DNA from: Pseudomonas parafulva
GTDB lineage: Bacteria; Pseudomonadota; Gammaproteobacteria; Pseudomonadales; Pseudomonadaceae
Assembly: GCF_002021815.1 (NCBI RefSeq)
Contig: NZ_CP019952.1
Span: 3,131,001 to 3,195,000 of the forward strand
DNA: 64,000 bases
Direction of reading: 5' to 3'
Below, piece after piece: positions 57,380 through 64,000 of the stretch; the stretch's first letter is position 1; each line of letters opens with the position of its first letter. The notes below the pieces were generated by a model, which ran no database searches, was not told the origin of the DNA, and was given only the letters and a program-made list of their open reading frames with translations. The position numbers were made by a program, and so were the translations under genes.

Positions 57380-58081
57380 CTAGATGCCGATGCTTTGAAT
57401 GGTGGAAAGTGGAACGCTGCCCAGCCCTGCCAGGTTCAGCGACATTTCGCCGCCGTTGGTGCCCATGGTCACGCTGGTGACGGTGGCCGGCAGGTTGGTG
57501 GTCATGGCCGTCGTCGTGCCATTGATCGAGGCGGTGGCCTTGAAGCTGTAGGTGCCGGCCGGCAGGGTCTCACCGGCGTCGTCCTTGCCATCCCAGGTAA
57601 AGTCCACCTTGCCGCCAGCCTGGGTACCCAGGTCGAGGGTGCGCACCAGCTTGCCGTCCTTGTCGTACACCCCCACCGAGGTGGCGGTGCTCGAGCCGGT
57701 GAGGTTCACCGAGCCCTTCATGTCCTTGCTGGTGTCGACCACGGCCTTGTCGGTCTGCACGATCACGTTGCGCCCGACCAGCGACGACGCCTGCAAGGCC
57801 TGGGACGACTGGAACGCACTGGCGATGTAGCCGACCGAGCTGTTCAGGGTCTGGATACCTTCCAGGCTGCTGAACTGCGCCAACTGCGCCACGAACTCGC
57901 CGTTCTGCTGCGGGTCCAGGGGGTTCTGGTTCTTCATCTGGGTGACCAGCAGCTGCAGGAAGGCATCTTTGCCCAGTGCACTGCCGGCGGCGCCGGTCTT
58001 TTCGTCGTTCTTGCTTTCTTTTCGCTGCAGCGAGTTCAGGTAGCTACTACCGACTTCGCCTGTGGCATTGGTGGTGGTCAT
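57380..58081 (-). CDS. flgD: FlgD, hook cap protein
   Basis: A 233-residue scaffold protein: N-terminal conserved part (LGKDAFLQLLVTQMKNQNPLDPQQNGEFVAQLAQFSSLEG) and FlgD Ig-like/Tudor C domain (FTWDGKDDAGETLPAGTYSFKATA). It caps the growing hook and is then discarded. It lies 12 bases after flgC. Confidence 0.96.
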   Translation of the reverse strand: MTTTNATGEVGSSYLNSLQRKESKNDEKTGAAGSALGKDAFLQLLVTQMKNQNPLDPQQNGEFVAQLAQFSSLEGIQTLNSSVGYIASAFQSSQALQASSLVGRNVIVQTDKAVVDTSKDMKGSVNLTGSSTATSVGVYDKDGKLVRTLDLGTQAGGKVDFTWDGKDDAGETLPAGTYSFKATASINGTTTAMTTNLPATVTSVTMGTNGGEMSLNLAGLGSVPLSTIQSIGI

Positions 58082-58093
58082 GTCGGCGTCCTA

Positions 58094-58537
58094 TCACTGA
58101 CCCAGGGTCAGCACCTTCTGCATCATGCTCTTGGCCGTGTTCATCAACTCGGCATTGGTCTGGAACGCGCGGCTGGCCGAGATCATGTCAGCCATCTCCT
58201 CGACCACGTTAACGTTGGGGTAATACACGTAGCCGTCCTTGTTCGCCGCCGGGTGGCTAGGCTCGTAGCGGGCCTCGAGGTTGCTCTGGTCCTCGACGAT
58301 GCCGGTTACTTGCACGCCCTGCCCTGCCTCGCCCTGGTCCTCGAACAGCGACTGGCTGGTGCCGGCCTGGGTGTTCTGGAACGTGGTGGCGAACACGGGA
58401 TGGCGAGCGCGGTAGGTCTGGTCGATGCTCGACGAGACCGTCTCGGCGTTGGCAATGTTGGAGGCGACGGTGTTCAGGCGCGTGTTCTGCGCGCTCATGC
58501 CGGAACCGGCAATGTTGAAGACGCTGGAAAGGGACAT
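58094..58537 (-). CDS. flgC: FlgC, proximal rod protein
   Basis: A 147-residue rod protein (MSLSSVFNIAGSGMSAQNTRLNTVASNIANAETV; C-terminal NVVEEMADMISASRAFQTNAELMNTAKSMMQK). Of two nearby ATGs the one at 58537 is seven bases after GGAG and gives family length; that at 58543 overlaps the flgB stop. Confidence 0.95.
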   Translation of the reverse strand: MSLSSVFNIAGSGMSAQNTRLNTVASNIANAETVSSSIDQTYRARHPVFATTFQNTQAGTSQSLFEDQGEAGQGVQVTGIVEDQSNLEARYEPSHPAANKDGYVYYPNVNVVEEMADMISASRAFQTNAELMNTAKSMMQKVLTLGQ

Positions 58538-58539
58538 GG

Positions 58540-58950
58540 TCATTCTCCCCGCAGGGCTGATACCAGCCCTTTGAATTTACTGTTGAGCAACGTGAAGCTG
58601 GCCTGGAAGCCAATCGCGTTTTCGGTGTAATTCGACTGCTCGATTTGCGCGTCCACGGTGTTCTGGTCGATCGAAGGCTGCATCGGCGTGCGGTACTTGA
58701 GGGCTTCGTCGCTCAGCGCCACGCCGTCGGCCTCGATGTGCCGGCTGTTGGTGCGCTCCAGGCCGAAGCGGCCGCCGTTGTGCTGCTTGTCGCTTTCAGC
58801 GGCCAGCACCGAGGCGAAGTCCAGGTCACGGGCCTTGTAGTTGGGGGTGTCGGCGTTGGCAATGTTGTTGGCCAGCACTTCGGCGCGTTGCGCACGAAAG
58901 CCCAGGGCCTTTTCATGGATACCAAGCGCCTTGTCGAAGCTGATGCTCAT
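58540..58950 (-). CDS. flgB: FlgB, proximal rod protein
   Basis: A 136-residue rod protein (MSISFDKALGIHEKALGFRAQRAEVLANNIANADTPNYKARDLDF). It leads the flgBCDE unit behind a consensus sigma-54 site. The ATG at 58950 is chosen over a 25-codon upstream extension that reaches into the promoter. Confidence 0.96.
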   Translation of the reverse strand: MSISFDKALGIHEKALGFRAQRAEVLANNIANADTPNYKARDLDFASVLAAESDKQHNGGRFGLERTNSRHIEADGVALSDEALKYRTPMQPSIDQNTVDAQIEQSNYTENAIGFQASFTLLNSKFKGLVSALRGE

Positions 58951-58999
58951 GTCGGGGAAACCTTCAGCGGTTGACCAGAATGTCGTTGCCGAAGGTTTT

Positions 59000-59016
59000 A
59001 GCAAGGCTTGTGCCAA
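59000..59016 (-). promoter_or_regulatory. Sigma-54 promoter of flgBCDE
   Basis: Minus-strand TTGGCACAAGCCTTGCT is a full match to TTGGCAC-N5-TTGC, 50 bases before the flgB ATG. Confidence 0.87.
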
Positions 59017-59181
59017 CATCGGCAAAGCCCGTATTCAAGGCCTTGCAGCCCTGTTCAAAGGGGCGCTATGCCAGAAAAGCGGCAAACCGCACGCGGCCCA
59101 ATGGCCACAAGCGGCAAAAACAAGAGCACATGAGCGGCAAAACAAAAAATTGACGTCAGCGACAGGGCCGACTCATTGAAA

Positions 59182-59212
59182 GCCGCTGACAAGGCATCGC
59201 CCGGTCAGCGGC
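59182..59212 (-). terminator. Intrinsic terminator of cheR
   Basis: Perfect 9-bp stem GCCGCTGAC/GTCAGCGGC with a 13-base loop, followed by TTTC, 16 bases past the cheR stop. Confidence 0.7.
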
Positions 59213-59227
59213 ACATACGGCATGGGC

Positions 59228-60055
59228 CTATTTGGCCTGATAGATGATGCCCGGGCTGCACTGCACCATCTGGTAATGGTCCGGCAGGCCGTTGAGGGCC
59301 TCGGATGCGCCCAGGAACAAGTACCCGCCTGGCTTGAGGGTGCTGTGAATGCGCAGCAGGATGTCTTTCTTGACCTGGGCCGAGAAGTAGATCAAGACGT
59401 TGCGGCAGAACACGATGTCGAACTTGCCCAGGCTTGCATAGCTGTCGAGCAAGTTGAACGAGCGGAACTCCACCCGGTTGCGAATCGCCGGCTTGATCGC
59501 CCAGCGCCCCGGCCCCTTGGGGTCGAAGTAGCGCTGCAGGCGCTCGGCCGACAAGCCGCGGGCAATCGCCAGGCTGTCGTACTCGCCAGTCTTGCAGTTG
59601 TTGAGCATGGTGCCCGACAGGTCGGTCGCGACGATCTGCGCGCCCATTTTCAGCTGGCCCAGGTTGCTGCGTTCGAACTCGTCGATGGCCATGGAGATGG
59701 AGTACGGCTCCTGGCCCGAAGAGCACGCCGCCGACCACATGCGCAGGCGCTGGCCGGGGTTGTTGCGGATAAACTCGGGGATGACCTTGTTCTTGAGCAC
59801 CTCGAACGGGTAGGTATCGCGAAACCACAGGGTTTCGTTGGTGGTCATGGCATCGACCACCTGCTCGCGCAGGCCGCCCCGCGGCTGGGCCTGGATGCGT
59901 TGCACCAGCTCGCCCAGGCTCTTGATGCCCTGCTGCTCCATCAATTTGTTGAGGCGGCTGGACACCAGATACTGCTTATTTTCGCCCAGCAAGATGCCAC
60001 AGGCTTTTTCCAGAAAGACCCGGAACTGTTCGAAATCCAAATTACCCGTAGACAC
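59228..60055 (-). CDS. cheR: CheR, chemoreceptor methyltransferase
   Basis: A 275-residue SAM-dependent methyltransferase: N helical domain, SAM motif MWSAACSSGQEPYSISM, IVATDLSGTML and FDIVFCRNVLIYF. It methylates receptor glutamates and opposes CheB. The start is GTG at 60055 with GAGG eight bases upstream; it follows cheV by 50 bases. Confidence 0.96.
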   Translation of the reverse strand: MSTGNLDFEQFRVFLEKACGILLGENKQYLVSSRLNKLMEQQGIKSLGELVQRIQAQPRGGLREQVVDAMTTNETLWFRDTYPFEVLKNKVIPEFIRNNPGQRLRMWSAACSSGQEPYSISMAIDEFERSNLGQLKMGAQIVATDLSGTMLNNCKTGEYDSLAIARGLSAERLQRYFDPKGPGRWAIKPAIRNRVEFRSFNLLDSYASLGKFDIVFCRNVLIYFSAQVKKDILLRIHSTLKPGGYLFLGASEALNGLPDHYQMVQCSPGIIYQAK

Positions 60056-60105
60056 TGCTGCCGCCTCTTTTCAATCACTGTGGCCGGGGCGAGCCCCGGC
60101 GCCTT

Positions 60106-61035
60106 TCAATGTGCTGCCTTGATCCGGTCAACCACGCGCTGGGCCAGATCATCCGGCCGGAACTTGGCCAGGAAATCATCGGCGCCCACTTTCTTGACCA
60201 TCGCCTGGTTGAACACCCCGGACAGTGAAGTATGCAGGCAGATGTGCAGCTTTTGCATGCGCGGGTCGCTGCGAATTTCCGCCGTCAGGGTATAGCCATC
60301 CATTTCCGGCATTTCAATGTCGGAAATCATCATCAGAAACTCTTCTTCAGGCTTCTTGCCTTCGTCCACCAATTGGCGCAGGTAGTTCAAGGCCTGGCGG
60401 CCGTCATTGAGGGCCACCACCTCGACCCCAACCGTCTGCAGGCAACGGCTGACCTGCTTGCGTGCCACCGACGAATCGTCGACGGTCAACACCCGCAGCA
60501 TCACGGCCTTGTCCTGCACCTCGGCGTCCACCACCCCCGCCGACACCGCCTCCGAAGACGGCGCGACCTCGGCCAGCACCTTCTCCACGTCGATGATCTC
60601 GACCATACGGTTGTCCACCCGCGTGACTGCCGTCAGGTAATGATCGCGGCCGGTCCCCTTGGGTGGCGGGTGGATTTCCTCCCAGTTCATGTTGACGATG
60701 CGCTCGACCGAGTGCACCAGAAAGCCCTGGGTCTTGGTGTTGTACTCGGTAATGATCACGAAACTGCTGCGCGTGTCTTCCTGCAACGGGCGCAGGCCGG
60801 TGGCCATCGACAGGTCAAGGATCGGAATCGTCGCCCCGCGGATGTTGGCGACGCCGCGCACCACCGGATGCGCCTTGGGCAGTATGGTCAGCGCAGGGCA
60901 TTGCAGCACTTCCCTGACCTTGAAAACGTTGATGCCATAAAGCTGTTCGCCGTTGAGGCGGAACAGCAGCAGTTCCAGGCGATTCTGCCCTACCAGCTGT
61001 GTGCGCTGGTTGACCGAATCCATAACCCCCGCCAT
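60106..61035 (-). CDS. cheV: CheV, CheW-receiver fusion for chemotaxis
   Basis: A 309-residue protein: CheW domain (LELLLFRLNGEQLYGINVFKVREVL; GVANIRGATIPILDL) and receiver (VLTVDDSSVARKQ; phospho-Asp in MMISDIEMPEMDG). It couples receptors to CheA and adds phosphate-driven adaptation. It is divergent from flgA across 76-82 bases and has GGAG before its ATG. Confidence 0.96.
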   Translation of the reverse strand: MAGVMDSVNQRTQLVGQNRLELLLFRLNGEQLYGINVFKVREVLQCPALTILPKAHPVVRGVANIRGATIPILDLSMATGLRPLQEDTRSSFVIITEYNTKTQGFLVHSVERIVNMNWEEIHPPPKGTGRDHYLTAVTRVDNRMVEIIDVEKVLAEVAPSSEAVSAGVVDAEVQDKAVMLRVLTVDDSSVARKQVSRCLQTVGVEVVALNDGRQALNYLRQLVDEGKKPEEEFLMMISDIEMPEMDGYTLTAEIRSDPRMQKLHICLHTSLSGVFNQAMVKKVGADDFLAKFRPDDLAQRVVDRIKAAH

Positions 61036-61079
61036 GCCGAACTCCTTACCTGTCAGCCATTCGTTGCCACTTACTCAAG

Positions 61080-61106
61080 AAGTCGGCACGGGCTTTGCTT
61101 TTTTGA
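61080..61106 (-). promoter_or_regulatory. Possible sigma-28 promoter of cheV
   Basis: Minus-strand TCAA (61106-61103), 15 bases, GCCGACTT (61087-61080), a partial match to the FliA consensus. It would give a leader of about 38 bases. It overlaps the divergent flgA sigma-54 site. Confidence 0.4.
61083..61099 (+). promoter_or_regulatory. Sigma-54 promoter of flgA
   Basis: TCGGCACGGGCTTTGCT has GG-N10-GC spacing and a full GGCAC at -24. Its expected start (about 61110) is only a few bases before the flgA ATGs at 61112 and 61118, so the message would have almost no leader. Confidence 0.65.
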
Positions 61107-61117
61107 GCGCCATGTAC

Positions 61118-61861
61118 ATGAAAACGACAGTTTCCCGACGATTGACGCGCCTGCTGGCTGGCTTGCTGGCCGCATTGTGCCTGCTGGTACCGGTTCGCAC
61201 CTGGGCGGACGCGTTCACCATGCCTGAACAGCTTATCGGTGTCACCCAAGGGTTTCTTGAGTTCACCGTCGAAGATTATCTCGCCACGACCCAAACGGCC
61301 GGCCGCTACGAGATCCAGGTGAACCCGTTGGACCCAAGGTTGCGCATGCCCTTGTGCAGCCAGGCGCTCGACGCTTCGCTGGAAAGCCCGAGCGTGCCGC
61401 TGGGGCGGGTGACGGTGCGTGTACGTTGCGACGGCGCGGCGCCCTGGACCGTGTTCGTGCCCGCCACCGTTCGCTTGTTCCGCGAGGTGGTCGTGGTCAC
61501 CCGCCCGCTGCGACGGGACAACGTGGTGAGCGAAGGCGATGTGGCCCTGCGCGAACGGGACGTCGGCACGCTGGGCCAAGGGTTTCTGACCGATGTGGGC
61601 CAGGCGGTCGGGATGAAGATGCTGCGCCCGACGGTGATGGATCAGGTGCTGACGCCTCAACACCTGGAGCAGGCGGAGGTGGTGCGCAAGGGCGATCATG
61701 TGGTGATCGTTGCCCGCAGTGGCACGTTGAGCGTGCGCATGCCTGGCGAGGCGCTGAGCAAAGGCGGCATCAGCGAGCAGATTCGGGTGCGCAATCTCAA
61801 TTCCAAACGCGTGGTCAAGGCCATGGTGACGGGCCCGGGCCAGGTCGAGGTGAGCATGTAG
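61118..61861 (+). CDS. flgA: FlgA, P-ring assembly chaperone
   Basis: A 247-residue periplasmic protein with signal peptide (LLAGLLAALCLLVPVRTWA) and a C-terminal SAF domain (VVTRPLRRDNVVSEGDVALRERDV). It helps FlgI form the P ring. Starts at 61112 or 61118 are both possible; the latter gives the positively charged MKTTVSRR typical of signal peptides. Confidence 0.94.
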   Translation: MKTTVSRRLTRLLAGLLAALCLLVPVRTWADAFTMPEQLIGVTQGFLEFTVEDYLATTQTAGRYEIQVNPLDPRLRMPLCSQALDASLESPSVPLGRVTVRVRCDGAAPWTVFVPATVRLFREVVVVTRPLRRDNVVSEGDVALRERDVGTLGQGFLTDVGQAVGMKMLRPTVMDQVLTPQHLEQAEVVRKGDHVVIVARSGTLSVRMPGEALSKGGISEQIRVRNLNSKRVVKAMVTGPGQVEVSM

Positions 61862-61904
61862 GCCAGCGGGCGGAAGCCGCTGGCGCCGGGGAACCGCTTT
61901 TTTT
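61862..61904 (+). terminator. Terminator of flgA
   Basis: Perfect 8-bp stem GCCAGCGG/CCGCTGGC (61862-61884) and a run of seven T at 61898-61904. The T run is 13 bases from the stem, so a shorter alternative hairpin ending in CCGC may be the working one. Confidence 0.55.
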
Positions 61905-61962
61905 AGACTGTGTCAGAAAACGGGTAACAGGCTGTCGCTCAAGACAGTCACGCATTTGTGCC

Positions 61963-61989
61963 TAAAGTTTATCGTGAGTTGGCCGAAAA
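61963..61989 (+). promoter_or_regulatory. Sigma-28 (FliA) promoter of flgMN
   Basis: TAAAGTTT at 61963-61970, 11 bases, GCCGAAAA at 61982-61989: the -35 is perfect and the -10 differs at one base (GCCGATAA). It lies 38 bases before the flgM ATG, making a FliA feedback loop. Confidence 0.85.
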
Positions 61990-62026
61990 CAAGGCAAGCG
62001 TCCATAAACCCAGAGGTTTTCTGATC

Positions 62027-62341
62027 ATGGTCATCGACTTCAGTCGTTTGAATAATTCCCCGGCCGTCACCGGCGGTGTACGCGGCAGCAATGCCCCTGG
62101 CAGCACTGAAAAGCCGGCTGCCAGCCAGGAAACAGTAAAGGGCACGGGTGCAAGCGGAGAAGCCGTGCACCTAAGCCCAGAGGCCCAGCAGTTGCAAAAG
62201 ATCAGCGACAAGCTGCGCGATGAACCCGTCGTCAACAGCGCCAAGGTAGCCCAGCTCAAACAGGCCATTGCCGATGGCAGCTACAAGGTCGATGCCGGCC
62301 GTGTCGCCAGCAAGCTGCTCGATTTCGAAGCACAGCGTTGA
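62027..62341 (+). CDS. flgM: FlgM, anti-sigma-28 factor
   Basis: A 104-residue largely disordered protein ([18 protein letters not shown]) with the C-terminal FliA-binding helices ([34 protein letters not shown]). It binds FliA until exported through the finished hook. The ATG at 62027 is chosen; the frame upstream overlaps the promoter. Confidence 0.95.
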   Translation: MVIDFSRLNNSPAVTGGVRGSNAPGSTEKPAASQETVKGTGASGEAVHLSPEAQQLQKISDKLRDEPVVNSAKVAQLKQAIADGSYKVDAGRVASKLLDFEAQR

Positions 62342-62390
62342 CCGTCGGGTGCGCTGACTTCAATGGACGCTTGAAAACCGGGAGTTAGCC

Positions 62391-62858
62391 ATGCACGACA
62401 CCACCCTGCTGCAATTGATCGAACAAGACATCGCTCCGATGCAGGAGCTACTGGAGCTGCTTCAGAACGAGGCTGTCGCGCTGCACGGTCGCGACATGCA
62501 GTTGCTTGAGCAGATCCTGGCGCGCAAACAGTCGCTGATCATTCTGCTCGAACAACACGGCCAGCGCCGTGGCCAGTTGCTGAGCGACCTGGGCCTGAGC
62601 GCAGACCGCGCCGGCGTACAGGCGGTGGCGGCGCAATCGCCCCACGGTGACGTGATGCTGGAGCGACTCGATACGCTGGCGCAGCTGATGGACGCCTGTC
62701 AGCAGGTCAACTCGACCAATGGCCGTATCATTCAGGTCCAGCAACAGGTCACCAACAATCAGGTCCGCATCCTCACGGGCGGCGACTCGCCGTCGCTCTA
62801 CAACAGCCGTGGCAGCACCTCGCCCCTGACCAAGCCGCGCGCCCTCAGCCAAGTGTGA
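62391..62858 (+). CDS. flgN: FlgN, export chaperone for FlgK and FlgL
   Basis: A 155-residue helical protein ([35 protein letters not shown]) with the FlgN coiled-coil pattern and a disordered Ser/Pro tail. It holds FlgK and FlgL before export. It follows flgM by 49 bases and should be cotranscribed. Confidence 0.94.
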   Translation: MHDTTLLQLIEQDIAPMQELLELLQNEAVALHGRDMQLLEQILARKQSLIILLEQHGQRRGQLLSDLGLSADRAGVQAVAAQSPHGDVMLERLDTLAQLMDACQQVNSTNGRIIQVQQQVTNNQVRILTGGDSPSLYNSRGSTSPLTKPRALSQV

Positions 62859-62937
62859 TTTCCCTATCAAGGCACGGCACATACTGGCAAAATGCTGTCA
62901 ATTACCTGTGTCGCTTTTGCCTGGAGAACGTCAAGCC

Positions 62938-63681
62938 GTGTTCAATGAATCCGATGCCCCGCAACCGCCCAAGGTGCTGAGCACACCCTTGGAAATTGCG
63001 GCCAATTTACGGCAGCTCCAGGAAAGCCACGACCCCCTGATCATCACCTTCCATGACCGAGGCCATCGCTTCCAGAGTTACGTGGTGGACGTGGATCGGG
63101 AAAACAATGTGCTGGCGCTTGACGAGCTCATCCCCCGTGACGGTGAGAAATTCATCGAAAACGGCGAGCATTTCCGGGTGGAAGGCTTCCACGACGGTGT
63201 GCGCATTGCCTGGGAATGCACCCACGGCCTGCGCATCAGCGAAGTGGACGGTCATCGCTGCTACCGTGGCGGGCTGCCGTTGGAGATGACCTATCACCAG
63301 CGCCGCAACGCATTTCGTGCCGCGCTTAAGCTGTCGCAGCTGGTGGACATCATGCTCGATGGCACGCACCTCAAGGGCAACGGTGCCTTGCGTGGCAAAT
63401 TGCTGGATATTTCGGCTACCGGGTGCAAGCTGCGCTTTGATGGGAATGTCGAGGATCGCCTGCAGTTGGGTCAGGTGTATGAACGCTTCAAGGCCGGCGC
63501 ACCGCTTGGGTTGGTAGATACCATGGTCGAGTTGCGCCATCTGCATTATGAAGAGCGGATCAATACCACGTTTGCTGGGGTTCGCTTTCATAACCTCAGT
63601 GGGCCTGCCCAGCGCAAGGTGGAGAGTTTTGTGTATCAGCTGCAGCGTGAAGCGCGGCGGTTTGATAAGGACGATTATTGA
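62938..63681 (+). CDS. flgZ: FlgZ (YcgR type), c-di-GMP-responsive flagellar brake
   Basis: A 247-residue protein with an N-terminal YcgR domain and a C-terminal PilZ domain; c-di-GMP motif residues RRNAFR (about 131-136) and DISATG are intact. When c-di-GMP is high it slows the motor. The start is GTG at 62938, giving [12 protein letters not shown] with GGAG 11 bases upstream, and matches the length of the P. putida protein of known structure. Confidence 0.95.
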   Translation: MFNESDAPQPPKVLSTPLEIAANLRQLQESHDPLIITFHDRGHRFQSYVVDVDRENNVLALDELIPRDGEKFIENGEHFRVEGFHDGVRIAWECTHGLRISEVDGHRCYRGGLPLEMTYHQRRNAFRAALKLSQLVDIMLDGTHLKGNGALRGKLLDISATGCKLRFDGNVEDRLQLGQVYERFKAGAPLGLVDTMVELRHLHYEERINTTFAGVRFHNLSGPAQRKVESFVYQLQREARRFDKDDY

Positions 63682-64000
63682 TTTTTACAATGGGCGGGAG
63701 GGCTGTTGCGGCCTTTCAGCAGCTTGGGTGCTATCACGTAGTTTTGAAGGAATTGTTTGGGCGTTTGGACCTGTGTAGGTATTCATTGGCGAGGGTGGCG
63801 TACATTCACCTTTCCGCCCTTACGGCGGCTCACTTTTTGTCTTGTCAAAAAGTGAGCAAAAACCGCCTGCTCCTATCATCCGGCCCCTGCGCTACGCTCC
63901 GGGGTTCCCTCGTTCCGGGCTTGCTCCCGGGAGGACCGCGCTGCAGGCCCCATCCTGGGGCCCAGCGCTTGACAGGCATCCATGCCTGTCACCTCCCTTC
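63682..64000. repeat. Palindrome-rich intergenic repeat at right edge
   Basis: No gene is seen. Palindromes follow one another: CCGCC/GGCGG at 63814-63828, a 12-bp stem GCTCACTTTTTG/CAAAAAGTGAGC at 63828-63857 (also a likely flgZ terminator), then GC-rich pairs such as GGCCCC..GGGGCC and GACAGGCATCC..GCCTGTC up to the edge. This pattern resembles dispersed repeats of P. putida-group genomes; the element is cut by the window end. Confidence 0.6.

Overview
The window is core chromosomal DNA from a fluorescent pseudomonad, most likely of the Pseudomonas putida group. The evidence is high GC, gene order ccmDCBA | fliK-like/flhB-like | cheW-parP-parC-motDC-cheBAZY-fliA-fleN-flhFA-flhB-fliRQPONML-fliK | hptB-hsbRA | fliJIHGFE-fleRSQ-fliTSD-flaG-fliC | fabH-like | flgLKJIHGFEDCB-cheRV | flgAMN-flgZ, and two inverted REP pairs. 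Species-level placement is inference. It holds nearly the whole polar-flagellum and chemotaxis regulon in one block.

Layout. 1-2249 (minus): cytochrome c maturation genes ccmD (cut by the window edge), ccmC, ccmB, ccmA. 2411-4290 (plus): a FliK C-terminal-domain protein overlapping an FlhB C-terminal-domain homologue, a second 'substrate-switch' pair apart from the true fliK and flhB. 4358-7072 (plus): a 904-residue toxin-like protein ending in a TcdA/TcdB-type glycosyltransferase domain with an intact DxD; it is the one gene that does not belong to the flagellar programme and the most unusual item here. 7105-16040 (minus): chemotaxis signalling (cheYZAB), the MotCD stator, ParC/ParP array-positioning proteins, CheW and a DUF2802 protein. 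16146-21261: fliA, fleN, flhF, flhA (sigma factor, flagellar number and place, export gate). 21417-26818: flhB, fliR, fliQ, fliP, fliO, fliN, fliM, fliL (export gate and C ring). 26978-28219: fliK. 28309-30710: HptB-HsbR-HsbA phosphorelay/partner-switch. 31014-36849: fliJIHGFE. 37077-41269: fleR, fleS, fleQ, the regulatory cascade. 41435-45590: fliT, fliS, fliD, flaG, fliC (filament, cap, chaperones). 46108-47037: a FabH-like ketoacyl-ACP synthase. 47406-58950: flgL to flgB (hook, rod, rings, junction), with a tiny secreted-protein gene between flgE and flgF. 59228-61035: cheR and cheV. 61118-63681 (plus): flgA, flgM, flgN and the c-di-GMP brake flgZ. The right end is palindrome-rich intergenic repeat.

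Regulation can be read from the DNA. GG-N10-GC sigma-54 (-24/-12) motifs stand before flhA, fliL, fliK, fliE, fleS, flgF, flgB and flgA, with a near match before fliD. Sigma-28-like motifs stand before fliC, flgM, fliS and, more tentatively, the fliK-like gene and cheV. This fits the FleQ -> FleSR/RpoN -> FliA hierarchy of Pseudomonas, with FleN restraining FleQ and FlgM restraining FliA. Translational coupling by ATGA or TGATG overlaps is common. Non-ATG starts (GTG in ccmA, flhA, fliT, flgL, flgF, cheR, hptB, flgZ; TTG for DUF2802) were set by ribosome-binding-site spacing or family start position. No tRNA, rRNA, CRISPR array, insertion sequence or prophage gene was seen.
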